Of a stretch of DNA of 33,670 nucleotides, positions 1-6,692 are shown in pieces. The stretch is taken from positions 7,609 to 41,278 of the forward strand of contig DIKL01000112.1 of assembly GCA_002424545.1 (NCBI GenBank), given 5' to 3'. The stretch's first letter is position 1; the number at the start of each line of letters is the position of its first letter. Below the pieces are notes generated by a model. It made no database searches. It saw only the letters and a program-made list of their open reading frames with translations, and had not been told where the DNA came from. The position numbers and the translations under genes were made by a program. This stretch comes from Syntrophaceae bacterium UBA5619. Its GTDB lineage: Bacteria > Desulfobacterota > Syntrophia > Syntrophales > UBA5619.

Positions 1-419
1 CCGGGCAGACACACGTAGGCCACGGCATATTTGACGAACATCACCTTCCGGACGAAGAAATACTTGTAGTCGATCGAGATGTTGGCGAAGGGGTTGGGTT
101 TCTGCTCGAAGGGGAGGCGGATGTTCATCCCGACCGACTGCCCACCGGCCTCCGCGGCGCCCTTGTTGCCCGCCGCCATGATGCCGGGTCCGCCGCCCGT
201 GATGACGCCGAACCCGTTTTCGACCAGCCGCCGGGCGAGGAGTTCGGCCTTCTGGTAGTACGGGTCATCCGGCTTCGTTCTGGACGAGCCGAAGATGCTG
301 ACGGCATGTTTGATTCCGGAAAGGGTTTCGATGGCGTCGACGAATTCCGCCATGATCCGGAATATCCGCCAGGACTCATTGATGGACAGCGCGTCCACGA
401 GATACTGCTTCTCTTCCAT
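1..419 (-). CDS. LOG-family (TIGR00730-type) nucleotide phosphoribohydrolase-like protein, 3' truncated
   Basis: About 139 residues are visible; the gene runs off the left edge. Residues 42-46 (IFGSS) and 75-88 (GGGPGIM followed by AAGNKGA) match the first half of the LOG/lysine-decarboxylase-like Rossmann family, and FVRKVMF at 122-128 is the conserved Arg/Lys segment before the PGGxGT motif. The window ends exactly at the first residues of that motif (LPG). Family members hydrolyse nucleoside 5'-monophosphates to base plus ribose 5-phosphate; the older name 'lysine decarboxylase' is misleading. The ATG at 419 is preceded by GGAGG eight bases upstream. It is transcribed away from rpsU with about 300 bp between them, so it is probably a separate unit. 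The real substrate cannot be told from this fragment. Confidence 0.85.
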   Translation of the reverse strand, partial: MEEKQYLVDALSINESWRIFRIMAEFVDAIETLSGIKHAVSIFGSSRTKPDDPYYQKAELLARRLVENGFGVITGGGPGIMAAGNKGAAEAGGQSVGMNIRLPFEQKPNPFANISIDYKYFFVRKVMFVKYAVAYVCLP

Positions 420-672
420 GGTACCCACCTCCGTCCCGGGAAAGGCCGTGACCCGTTCCTCTTTCCCTGCGCCCGACCGCCGGATTCTCGGGGGACGGAT
501 GTAAAATCCGACCCCGGCTCAACCCGATGGCCCCAAAACGCGGGCGCGGGATTCACATCGATCCCCCACGCCGGCCGGGATCATCAGACGGACTTTTTGA
601 AAGCCGTCCGCCCACGGGGATAATCTTTCCGGTAAAGAACCCGTCCGTTTTTCATTGCACCGCTGATCTCCG

Positions 673-694
673 CCCGCAATGCAGCGATTGCGGG
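673..694 (-). other. Perfect 8-bp stem-loop downstream of rpsU
   Basis: CCCGCAAT and ATTGCGGG are perfect complements around a six-base loop. It lies 24 bases past the rpsU stop codon, in the gap before the LOG gene. There is no T tract on either side, so it is either a weak or factor-dependent terminator or a 3' end protector for the rpsU transcript. I see no gene, RNA or strong promoter in the rest of 420-717. Confidence 0.4.
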
Positions 695-717
695 ATTCGC
701 TCCCGGTCAACGGCCCG

Positions 718-909
718 CTAAGAGACGCGGCGTCGCTGAACCTTCGCCAACCGCCGGCGCGCCTCGATGGTCTTTCTCTTCTTCTTCACGGAGGGCTTCT
801 CGTACGCCCGGCGCAATTTGAGCTCCTTGAACAGACCGCTCTTGGAAAGCTTGTTCTTCAGGATCTTCAGGGCCTTTTCCACGTCGTTGTCGAATACCTT
901 TACTTCCAA
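718..909 (-). CDS. rpsU: 30S ribosomal protein S21
   Basis: A 63-residue, strongly basic protein. It begins MEVKVFDND, has the S21 core LKILKNKLSKSGLF (residues 14-27) and RRAYEKPS (34-41), and ends in a tail of Lys/Arg clusters. S21 sits on the small subunit near the 16S 3' end and helps initiation. The length is normal for the short S21 type found in many Gram-negatives. The start is a TTG at 909, with AAGGAG seven to eight bases upstream; no in-frame ATG fits the conserved N-terminus. The gene is isolated from hisC upstream by an intrinsic terminator and has a stem-loop in its own leader, so it is probably transcribed alone. Confidence 0.96.
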   Translation of the reverse strand: MEVKVFDNDVEKALKILKNKLSKSGLFKELKLRRAYEKPSVKKKRKTIEARRRLAKVQRRRVS

Positions 910-954
910 ATTCCGTCTCCTTTTCCCATCGTGATAATGACCGTGTTATCGTTG

Positions 955-988
955 TTGCGCCGGAACCTTCGAAGGAAAACCGGCGCAA
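955..988. other. 9-bp stem-loop in the rpsU leader region
   Basis: TTGCGCCGG (955-963) and CCGGCGCAA (980-988) are perfect complements. The 16-base loop contains its own CCTTCGAAGG palindrome. It lies 45-80 bp upstream of the rpsU start and directly abuts the T tract of the hisC-side terminator. On the minus strand it would be in or near the rpsU 5' leader. A role in ribosomal-protein autoregulation is possible but not shown. Confidence 0.4.
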
Positions 989-1037
989 AAAAAGGGCAGT
1001 ACGGCATCACACTTTCTGTTCGTGCCGTAAGCTACCC
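987..1037 (-). terminator. Intrinsic terminator after hisC
   Basis: On the minus strand, GGGTAG pairs with CTGCCC (one G-U pair) and, after a two-base bulge, TACGGCA pairs with TGCCGTA. The stem of about 13 bp is followed immediately by seven T. It lies 34 bp beyond the hisC stop, so it ends the five-gene operon that begins near 5206 and insulates rpsU. Confidence 0.88.
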
Positions 1038-1070
1038 TGGTTGTTGCCTATAGGAGTACCACGCTCCTCG

Positions 1071-2132
1071 CTATGCGATAATGTCCTTCAACGCCTCGAT
1101 AAAACGCCTGTTTTCTTCGCGGGTCCCCACCGTGACGCGCATGAAGTTTCTCATCGTCCCGGGGGCGTTGAAGTTTTTGATCAGGACACCCCGCTCCTTG
1201 AGCCGTGTATATACGCGATCCGCAGCGAAATCGCAATCAAAAAAAATAAAATTTGCGTCGGTCGGCCGGGGGCGGATCCCCGGGATCGTCATCATCTCCG
1301 CGAAGAGTTCGTCGCGCCAGCGGCGGATCTCCTCCGCCTGCGCCAGAAATGTCTCTTCATGATCGAGATAAAAGCCGGCGGCCGCCTGCGACATCGCATT
1401 GAAGTTGTACGGGAGGCGTACCTTATCGAGCTCATGGACCAGCGCCGGCGGACCGATCAGAAAGCCGACCCGCATCGCGGCAAAACCGACCTTGGACAGG
1501 GTCCGCAGGATGACCAGGTTTTCATGCCGGTTGAGATCCGGCAAAAAGGTCCGGCCGGAAAAATGGAAATAGGCCTCATCGACGACCACGATCCCCGGCC
1601 ACTCCGCAAGAATCGCCTCGATCCTCTCCCGGCTGAAACAGTTCCCCGTCGGGTTGTTCGGCCAGGCGAGAAAGGTCAGCGCGGGGGGACGCGCCGCGAC
1701 CCGCTCCCGCATCGCCGCGAGATCGAGATCGAACGCCCCGTCGAGCGGAATAGCCGCGACCGTCAACCCGGCGTTTTGCGCGGAGATCCGGTACATCGCA
1801 AAGGTGGGAACCGGGATCATCGCCTCCGCGCCGGAACGGGCGACGGCCGTGCAGAGCATCTGGATCAGTTCGTCCGATCCGCTTCCGATCATGACCTGGT
1901 CCCGGCCGACGCCGAAGGCCTGCGCGAAACGGGCTGCCAGCGCGGGCGAACCCGCATCGGGATACCGGTTCAGCGGAATGGAGGCCAGCGCGGCCGAGAA
2001 ACAACCGCGGAGCTCCTCCGGCATCGCCAGCGGATTCTCGTTGGCATCGAGCTTGACCGGGAAGGCGGCACTCTCCACCCCGTAGGCCCTCTGGGCGAGC
2101 ACCTCCTCTTTGATCAAAGTCCGGATATCCAT
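1071..2132 (-). CDS. hisC: Histidinol-phosphate aminotransferase
   Basis: A 353-residue fold-type I PLP aminotransferase. The visible family features are LDANENP near residue 28, GSGSDELI (83-90), WPNNPTGN (157-164), DEAYFHF (185-191) and the Schiff-base lysine K214 in TLSKVGF, followed by the phosphate-contacting R221. This set fits HisC, which converts imidazole-acetol phosphate and glutamate to histidinol phosphate. The start at ATG 2132 has AGGAG six bases upstream; a longer frame reaches 2159 but adds only a charged leader. It overlaps the 3' end of lipM by 19 bp, so it is translated from the same transcript. No other his gene is in the window. Paralogues acting on Tyr/Phe or cobalamin intermediates (CobD) cannot be fully excluded. 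Confidence 0.9.
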   Translation of the reverse strand: MDIRTLIKEEVLAQRAYGVESAAFPVKLDANENPLAMPEELRGCFSAALASIPLNRYPDAGSPALAARFAQAFGVGRDQVMIGSGSDELIQMLCTAVARSGAEAMIPVPTFAMYRISAQNAGLTVAAIPLDGAFDLDLAAMRERVAARPPALTFLAWPNNPTGNCFSRERIEAILAEWPGIVVVDEAYFHFSGRTFLPDLNRHENLVILRTLSKVGFAAMRVGFLIGPPALVHELDKVRLPYNFNAMSQAAAGFYLDHEETFLAQAEEIRRWRDELFAEMMTIPGIRPRPTDANFIFFDCDFAADRVYTRLKERGVLIKNFNAPGTMRNFMRVTVGTREENRRFIEALKDIIA

Positions 2133-2953
2133 TCGCTCCTTCTCCCTTCCCGGTTCCACTCCTCACAGCCGTACTTCTTCGCGATCAGTTCGTCCCGGAA
2201 CGCCTCCTCGTCCGGGGTCAACGTCCCTTCCCGGAGCCGGATGCCCAGCGTCCGTTCAAATCCCTCCCGGAGTGCGCGGCGGAGGCGCTCTTCGCCCACC
2301 GCCGGACCCGCCTGCTCCCCGACGCTGGTCACCGCGTTCCTCAGCAGATCGGCCTCCTTTACCATCGCCCGGCGGGGCCGCATGACCCCGCAGGTGCGGC
2401 GGGGATCGAATGCCGTCAGCAACGAACCGTGCTGCAGGAAGAAACCGCGGGAGCGCATCTGGGCGGACCCGCAGATCTTTCGCCCTCCGACCAGCAGCTC
2501 ATAGCGGGACGGAAACGAAAAACAGGCGGAACGGAGCGTGCCTTCCGGCGAACGCCGCCCCTCCTCCTTCATCTCCGCGCGGATGCCGATTTCGGCCAGC
2601 CCCTCCGACAGACAGCGGCCGATCACGCGATAGGTTTTCAGGATATCCGGAGGGAAGAGGTCCGGGTCCGAACCGGCGATCACGGCATAGGTCAGTTCCT
2701 GCTCGTGCAGGACCGCCTTCCCGCCGGTCGGGCGGCGGACGACCTGCACGCCGAATCTGCGGCAGGCCTCATCGTCGACCTCTTTTCGGTAATCCTGAAA
2801 GCAGCCGATCGAGAGGGTCGGAACCCGCCAGCCGTAGAAGCGGAGCGTCGGCGGGGACGTCCCGCGGATGTTTTTTCGGAAGACGGCCTCGTCGACGGCC
2901 ATGTTCTCCGCGGCGGCGGCCTTTTCGAAAGGGAGAATCCTCCATTCCTTCAC
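2114..2953 (-). CDS. lipM: Lipoate/octanoate-protein ligase family protein, LipM-type octanoyltransferase
   Basis: A 279-residue member of the biotin/lipoate A/B ligase family. The motif RRPTGGKAVLH (73-83), the LTYA strand (87-90), the Cys in SACFSFPSRYEL (C144) and GGRKICGSAQ (156-165, with lysine K159) are those of the LipM/LplA-like branch. In Bacillus LipM an equivalent cysteine carries the octanoyl group from acyl-ACP to GcvH. The likely role is octanoylation or lipoylation of the GcvH encoded just upstream: the gcvH stop lies six bases before the GTG start at 2953. Free-lipoate ligation (LplA) is the alternative; the Cys and the lack of an obvious LplA C-terminal domain favour LipM. 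Confidence 0.85.
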   Translation of the reverse strand: MKEWRILPFEKAAAAENMAVDEAVFRKNIRGTSPPTLRFYGWRVPTLSIGCFQDYRKEVDDEACRRFGVQVVRRPTGGKAVLHEQELTYAVIAGSDPDLFPPDILKTYRVIGRCLSEGLAEIGIRAEMKEEGRRSPEGTLRSACFSFPSRYELLVGGRKICGSAQMRSRGFFLQHGSLLTAFDPRRTCGVMRPRRAMVKEADLLRNAVTSVGEQAGPAVGEERLRRALREGFERTLGIRLREGTLTPDEEAFRDELIAKKYGCEEWNREGRRSEWISGL

Positions 2954-2959
2954 GGCCGG

Positions 2960-3361
2960 TTAATCCGCCTCCGCTTCGCGGATCACGAACTCATGATACC
3001 CCTTCACATCCAGCAGTTCGTCCAACTCCCCCGGATCCTCGATCTCCACGATGATCATCCAGCCGGTATCATGCGGGTCGCTGTTGACGACGCCGATTTC
3101 ATCCGGAAGGTCCTCGTTGACGCTGATCACCACCCCGCTGAGCGGGGAGATCAGCTCGATGACCGCTTTGACCGACTCGATTTTGCCGAACGGCTCATCC
3201 CGTTCCAGATAGGTGTCGACTTCGGGAAGCTCCAGCGAGACCACCTCGCCCAGTTTCTCCTGCGCATAATCCGTGATCCCGATGGTGGCCAGATCCCCCT
3301 CCACCCTCACCCAGACATGCTCCCGACTGTACAACAGATCATCCGGAAATAATTTCATCAT
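2960..3361 (-). CDS. gcvH: Glycine cleavage system H protein (lipoyl carrier)
   Basis: A 133-residue protein of normal H-protein size and order: N-terminal YSREHVWV, the strand GDLATIGITDYAQEKLG (22-38), and the lipoyl-lysine hairpin GKIESVKAVIEL with K65 as the modification site, then NEDLPDEIGVVNSDPH. H protein shuttles the aminomethyl group between the P, T and L proteins. The first ATG (3361) overlaps the stop of the peptidase gene as ATGA; a second ATG follows directly. The next gene is the lipoyl-attachment enzyme. No gcvP, gcvT or lpd is in the window, so the partner enzymes must be encoded elsewhere, or this H protein serves another lipoyl-dependent process. Confidence 0.95.
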   Translation of the reverse strand: MMKLFPDDLLYSREHVWVRVEGDLATIGITDYAQEKLGEVVSLELPEVDTYLERDEPFGKIESVKAVIELISPLSGVVISVNEDLPDEIGVVNSDPHDTGWMIIVEIEDPGELDELLDVKGYHEFVIREAEAD

Positions 3362-4488
3362 GCGCCACCCTGTTTCTGAGATCCTCTCGCCGGCCGTCGG
3401 GCCCGGCTTCGGATGATTGTAAGATCCTTGGAGGTCGGCGTCAAGATTTCCGCGCCCCCCTCCGTCACGAGGACCGTATCCTCGATCCGCACCCCCCAGT
3501 GACCGGGGAGATAGACCCCCGGCTCGACGGTTACCACCATCCCGGCGCGGAGCTTCTCTTCCCGGCCCGCGGCCAGCCGCGGCATTTCATGGACATCCAG
3601 GCCCACGCCGTGACCGGTGCCGTGCGCAAACGCGTCCCCCAGCCCCGCCTCGGCCAGAAACGAGCGGGCCGTGCGGTCGATCTCCCCGCAGGAAACGCCC
3701 GGCCGGATCGCCCGGATCGCCCGGTCGTGGGCCTCCCGGACCAGCCCGTACACGTCGCGCCGGCGTTCGTCCACGCGGCCGACCGCAAACGTGCAGGTCT
3801 CGTCGGAATGGTAGCCGTCGCAGACCGCGCCGAAGTCGATCTTCACGAAATCCCCGTCGGCAATCTCCCGGTTTCCCGGCGTCGCATGGGGTAGGGCCGA
3901 ATTGGCCCCCGCCGCGACGATCGTCTCGAACGCGACCCGTTCCGCCCCGCCGCGACGCATCCGGTATTCCAGTTCGAGCGCGATCTCCCTCTCCCGGACG
4001 CCCGCCCGGATCATCCCCCGGACGGCCGCGAGGGCCTCCCCGGCGATCCGCGCCGCCTCCCGGATCCGGTCGACCTCGTCGTCGTCCTTGACGGCACGCA
4101 GAAGCTGGAACGTGTCGGGAAGGGGCCGGAGCGATCCCTCCGGAAGGGCCTCCCTCAACTTCAGGTATTCCTCGACCGACAGAACGGACGATTCGAAGCC
4201 GACCGATCCGGCCGCATGTCGCCGGGCGGTCTCGACGATCCCCTCCGCCCGCCTGCGGAATTCCAGGATCTCCGCATCCCCGGCCTCGGCCCGCGCCTGG
4301 GTCAAGTACCGCCCGTCCACCAGCAGCGTGAGCCAGTCCCGGCCGACCATCAGCGCCCCGTCGCCGCCGGTGAATCCGGTCAGATACCGGATGTTTTTCG
4401 AATTCAGAATGAGCAGCGCGTCCGTTTCCGGAAAGGTCGAACGCAGACGGCCGACCCGATCCGCGCAACGCAGCGGGTCAGGTCGCAT
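3358..4488 (-). CDS. pepP: M24 family Xaa-Pro aminopeptidase
   Basis: A 376-residue protein with the two-domain layout of Xaa-Pro peptidases: a creatinase-type N-terminal domain (about 1-125, with IRYLTGFTGGDGAL) and a pita-bread catalytic domain. All five metal ligands are in place: D218 and D229 (11 apart, as in E. coli PepP), H293 in GTGHGVGL, E322 in TVEPG and E336 in RIEDT. It releases N-terminal residues ahead of proline, in the cytoplasm. I chose ATG 4488 because it overlaps the upstream gene by 11 bp and gives the usual N-terminus; the frame extends further upstream only as Arg/Pro-rich antisense-like sequence. It is coupled to gcvH by a 4-bp overlap. Confidence 0.92.
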   Translation of the reverse strand: MRPDPLRCADRVGRLRSTFPETDALLILNSKNIRYLTGFTGGDGALMVGRDWLTLLVDGRYLTQARAEAGDAEILEFRRRAEGIVETARRHAAGSVGFESSVLSVEEYLKLREALPEGSLRPLPDTFQLLRAVKDDDEVDRIREAARIAGEALAAVRGMIRAGVREREIALELEYRMRRGGAERVAFETIVAAGANSALPHATPGNREIADGDFVKIDFGAVCDGYHSDETCTFAVGRVDERRRDVYGLVREAHDRAIRAIRPGVSCGEIDRTARSFLAEAGLGDAFAHGTGHGVGLDVHEMPRLAAGREEKLRAGMVVTVEPGVYLPGHWGVRIEDTVLVTEGGAEILTPTSKDLTIIRSRARRPARGSQKQGGA

Positions 4489-5206
4489 GGCCGCGCATCC
4501 TGGCAATGTTGTCCAGCCAGCGGGAAAGCTCGGCCGTGACGGCCGCCTGCCGCGGCACGGAACCCTCCGGTTGGAGGCGGTCACGGACCTCGCGGAGCAA
4601 TTCGGTCGCCTTCCCGTTTTGCGGCTCCCGCCGGACAATTTTCTCCAAAACCCTCTCCGCCAACCGGAGATGGCCCTGCCGCAGATAAAGTTCGGCGAGG
4701 GTCACCGTATGAAAATCTTCCAGCGTCTCCGGGCCCTCTTCATCGCGCGGGACATCTTCGTCCGGCGAAATCCTTTCCCCGTCTGTCTCAACCGTCCCGA
4801 CCCCGGCGCCCGTCGGCACTTCGATCTCCCGCCGATCCGAACGACCCGGCAGGTCCGAAGCAATTTCCGTCGACGCCTCGGCGGGAACCGTCAGCCCGAA
4901 TTTCTTGAACAGGGCCCGCGTCTCTTCCGTCAGCCCCGTTTTCAGGCCGAGCTCCCGCAGCGACGCGTAGACCTTGTCCAGGCCCGCCAGGATCCGCTCG
5001 ATCTCCGCCAGCAGATCCCCGGCCTCTTCCGCCGCCCCCTGCTCGATCCGGACGCGGCAAACCGCCATCCGGGCGTCCAGGTCGCCCGGCATCCGCTTGA
5101 GACGCAATCCCGCGATCATCAGGATCGTCTCGAAGTCGCCGCGCTGGAAGTTCTCTTCCACCTCCGCGAGAAACGCCTTCCGCTCCTGGGATTTTCGCTC
5201 ATCCAT
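4478..5206 (-). CDS. Tetratricopeptide-type cytoplasmic protein of unknown function
   Basis: A 242-residue acidic protein without signal peptide or membrane segment. The N-terminal half is helical with TPR-like spacing (GDFETILMIAG, then DLDARMAVCRVRIEQG), the middle (about 120-165) is a charged, probably disordered linker, and the C-terminal third has a clear TPR unit (LAELYLRQGHLRLAERVLEKI, about 172-192). TPR units bind other proteins; no partner can be named. It is the first gene of the unit, with a consensus -35 box upstream and a weak GAGAAGATG Shine-Dalgarno region. Its end overlaps pepP by 11 bp. Confidence 0.75.
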   Translation of the reverse strand: MDERKSQERKAFLAEVEENFQRGDFETILMIAGLRLKRMPGDLDARMAVCRVRIEQGAAEEAGDLLAEIERILAGLDKVYASLRELGLKTGLTEETRALFKKFGLTVPAEASTEIASDLPGRSDRREIEVPTGAGVGTVETDGERISPDEDVPRDEEGPETLEDFHTVTLAELYLRQGHLRLAERVLEKIVRREPQNGKATELLREVRDRLQPEGSVPRQAAVTAELSRWLDNIARMRGHAT

Positions 5207-5225
5207 CGGTCATCTTCTCTTCAAT

Positions 5226-5273
5226 AATTCGGTAGGTTAGCGAATTTCAGCCGAATTGGGAGTGAACGCTAAC
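5226..5273. repeat. Two interleaved 7-bp inverted repeats at the operon promoter
   Basis: AATTCGG (5226-5232) is the inverse of CCGAATT (5251-5257), and GTTAGCG (5236-5242) is the inverse of CGCTAAC (5267-5273). Both are perfect, and their arms alternate, so as RNA they would form a pseudoknot or two exclusive stems. The last arm covers the predicted -10 region of the minus-strand operon, so an operator is equally possible. Confidence 0.45.
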
Positions 5274-5295
5274 ACAGCCCCGGAGAGCGTGTCAA
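5266..5295 (-). promoter_or_regulatory. Candidate sigma-70 promoter for the TPR-pepP-gcvH-lipM-hisC operon
   Basis: A perfect TTGACA lies at 5290-5295 on the minus strand. At spacing 17-18 the -10 is only TTAGCG or TAGCGT, a poor match, which suggests an activator or an intentionally weak promoter. It is 60-90 bp upstream of the first gene of the operon, and the interleaved inverted repeats overlap its -10 side. Confidence 0.4.
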
Positions 5296-5324
5296 GCGCG
5301 AAAAGATCTCCCGCCTCGCGGGAA

Positions 5325-5510
5325 AACATTTTGGGTTGTTGAGGACGGCCCGGTCGGTTCGGGGCTCTGTGAACCAACGGATGATCTTCAAAATCCCGGG
5401 CCCACAAACCGTTCCGGGAATCGGCTGCGTTACGGAAGGCTCCCACCCTCAGTTCGGGGGAGAGACTCCGGGATGCCCTGCTTTTGCGGCAGGGCATCCC
5501 GATTTTTCTT
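5325..5510 (+). ncRNA. Candidate structured small RNA, possibly 6S-like, ending at an intrinsic terminator
   Basis: There is no plausible protein gene on the plus strand here, yet a strong plus-strand terminator ends the region. Upstream of it I can draw a consistent nested fold: TTGAGG (5339-5344) with CCTCAG (5447-5452, one G-U), ACGG (5345-5348) with CCGT (5409-5412), CCCGG (5349-5353) with CCGGG (5396-5400), and GGTTC (5356-5360) with GAACC (5371-5375). A side hairpin TCCG/CGGA lies at 5413-5436. The result is a rod with internal loops of about 180 nt, the size and general shape of 6S RNA. It lacks the SRP RNA GGAAGCAG-type motif and the RNase P and tmRNA signatures. The 5' end is approximate, and identity as 6S is a guess. 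Confidence 0.45.
5469..5510 (+). terminator. Strong plus-strand intrinsic terminator
   Basis: A perfect 13-bp stem (CGGGATGCCCTGC with its complement at 5489-5501), a seven-base loop, then ATTTTTCTT. The T tract is present only on the plus-strand side, so it serves a plus-strand transcript. The minus-strand Ig-like lipoprotein gene ends 15 bp away and could use the stem only without a U tract. Confidence 0.9.
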
Positions 5511-5524
5511 ATCTCAGTGAACGG

Positions 5525-6652
5525 TTATGGTGATGGTGGTGCCGGCATTTCAGTGACGATGACGGATGTCGTCGCCGATATATTTAGAGCAGGTGCCCGT
5601 CCTATGAAAGAGTACGCACCCGACGTAGCCGCGGGAGCGGTAAAGAAACCGGAGTCTTTTCCATCACTACCCGTGGTGAGAGTAGCTCTAGGACCAGTAG
5701 CATCGCTAATATTAACAACGACATTGCTTTGGGGAACGCCACTCTGATTCACAACCGTCGCCGTGATTGTGGTATCAAATGGTCCACCACCGTAAGGAAC
5801 CGTAACCGCACTAGGATTGGCAGTGAGCGTGAGCGTGTATGCCTGGAGCGTCCCGGGGCTCCGGGTGATCATGACGGATTGCGTCGAACCGTTCGACAGT
5901 GCGGCCCGGACGGTGTCGTACAAAGTCAAAGTAGGCGAATTGCTCCCGGCAAGATAGACGGCCTGCGCCCTGCCGCTGGCATCGGTCGTGGCCGAAAAAG
6001 TCCCCACATTTGCCTGGGAGGCCGTTATAAAGTAGGCCCCGCTGGCATTGACCGTAAACGAAAACAGCACCGTTTCCCCCATCACCGGGTTGCCGTTCCC
6101 ATCGGTCACCAAAGCCGTTATAACGCTTGTCGCGCCATCCGGCACCGACAAGGAGGAAGGCGTCAGCGAAGTGATCTGCTTGCCGACGAGGCCGCCCGTT
6201 TTCAGGATCGTGAGCTGGGCCGAGGCGCCGGCCTCGGTGGTGGCACGGACCTCATCCATCGCATAATTGTTCCCCGCCGTATACATCGCGATCGCCCGGC
6301 CGCTGGAGTCCGTCCGTTCCTTCACCATCCGGATGGAGCCGCCGTTGGCCGGCGTGAGCAGCGTGAAGGACACATATTCATTGACCACCGGCACGGTGGT
6401 CGTCGCGCCGGTCTTGTCGACGCGGGCGTTGGTGACCTTGACGATCAGTTGGCGGCTTTCGCCCGGCATGATGACAAAAGCGAAGAGGCCGCCGCCCTCC
6501 TGGGGAACGAGAACCTTTCCGTCTTCGTCGATGAACTGGACGGTTGCCGTTCCCATCGGATCGGCCGCGCTGCCGCCGCTGCCGCCGCAGCCGGATACGC
6601 AGAGAGCAAGGATGCAGAGAAACAGCACTGATCCGTGAAAATACCTACGCAT
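5525..6652 (-). CDS. Lipoprotein with tandem invasin-type Ig-like domains
   Basis: A 375-residue secreted protein. The signal peptide ends in a lipobox with C22 (ALCVSGC). After a short Gly/Ser stretch come about three bacterial Ig-like (Big_1-type) domains. Their mark is the recurring pattern of a Ser/Pro strand, then a segment such as VTDGNGNPVMGETVLFSF, then a TDASGRAQAVYLAGS- or TDSSGRAIAMYTAGN-type strand (near 115-130 and 220-240). Such domains form rod-like stalks on cell-surface proteins. It is the last gene of the ftsB-pilus operon and follows the Sel1 lipoprotein by 40 bp, with AGGAGG before its ATG. Its link to pili is positional only; an adhesin or minor surface protein is plausible. 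Confidence 0.8.
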   Translation of the reverse strand: MRRYFHGSVLFLCILALCVSGCGGSGGSAADPMGTATVQFIDEDGKVLVPQEGGGLFAFVIMPGESRQLIVKVTNARVDKTGATTTVPVVNEYVSFTLLTPANGGSIRMVKERTDSSGRAIAMYTAGNNYAMDEVRATTEAGASAQLTILKTGGLVGKQITSLTPSSLSVPDGATSVITALVTDGNGNPVMGETVLFSFTVNASGAYFITASQANVGTFSATTDASGRAQAVYLAGSNSPTLTLYDTVRAALSNGSTQSVMITRSPGTLQAYTLTLTANPSAVTVPYGGGPFDTTITATVVNQSGVPQSNVVVNISDATGPRATLTTGSDGKDSGFFTAPAATSGAYSFIGRAPALNISATTSVIVTEMPAPPSP

Positions 6653-6692
6653 GACCCATCCTCCTTCTTCGCATATCCGTGAAAGGCCGACT

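Noticed and set aside
1041..2504. Plus-strand open frame of 487 codons opposite hisC and lipM
   Set aside because: Antisense to both genes, with a shadow-like composition.
5305..5325. Small CCCGC/GCGGG hairpin before the candidate RNA
   Set aside because: Too short and without a T tract or other context; likely chance in GC-rich DNA.
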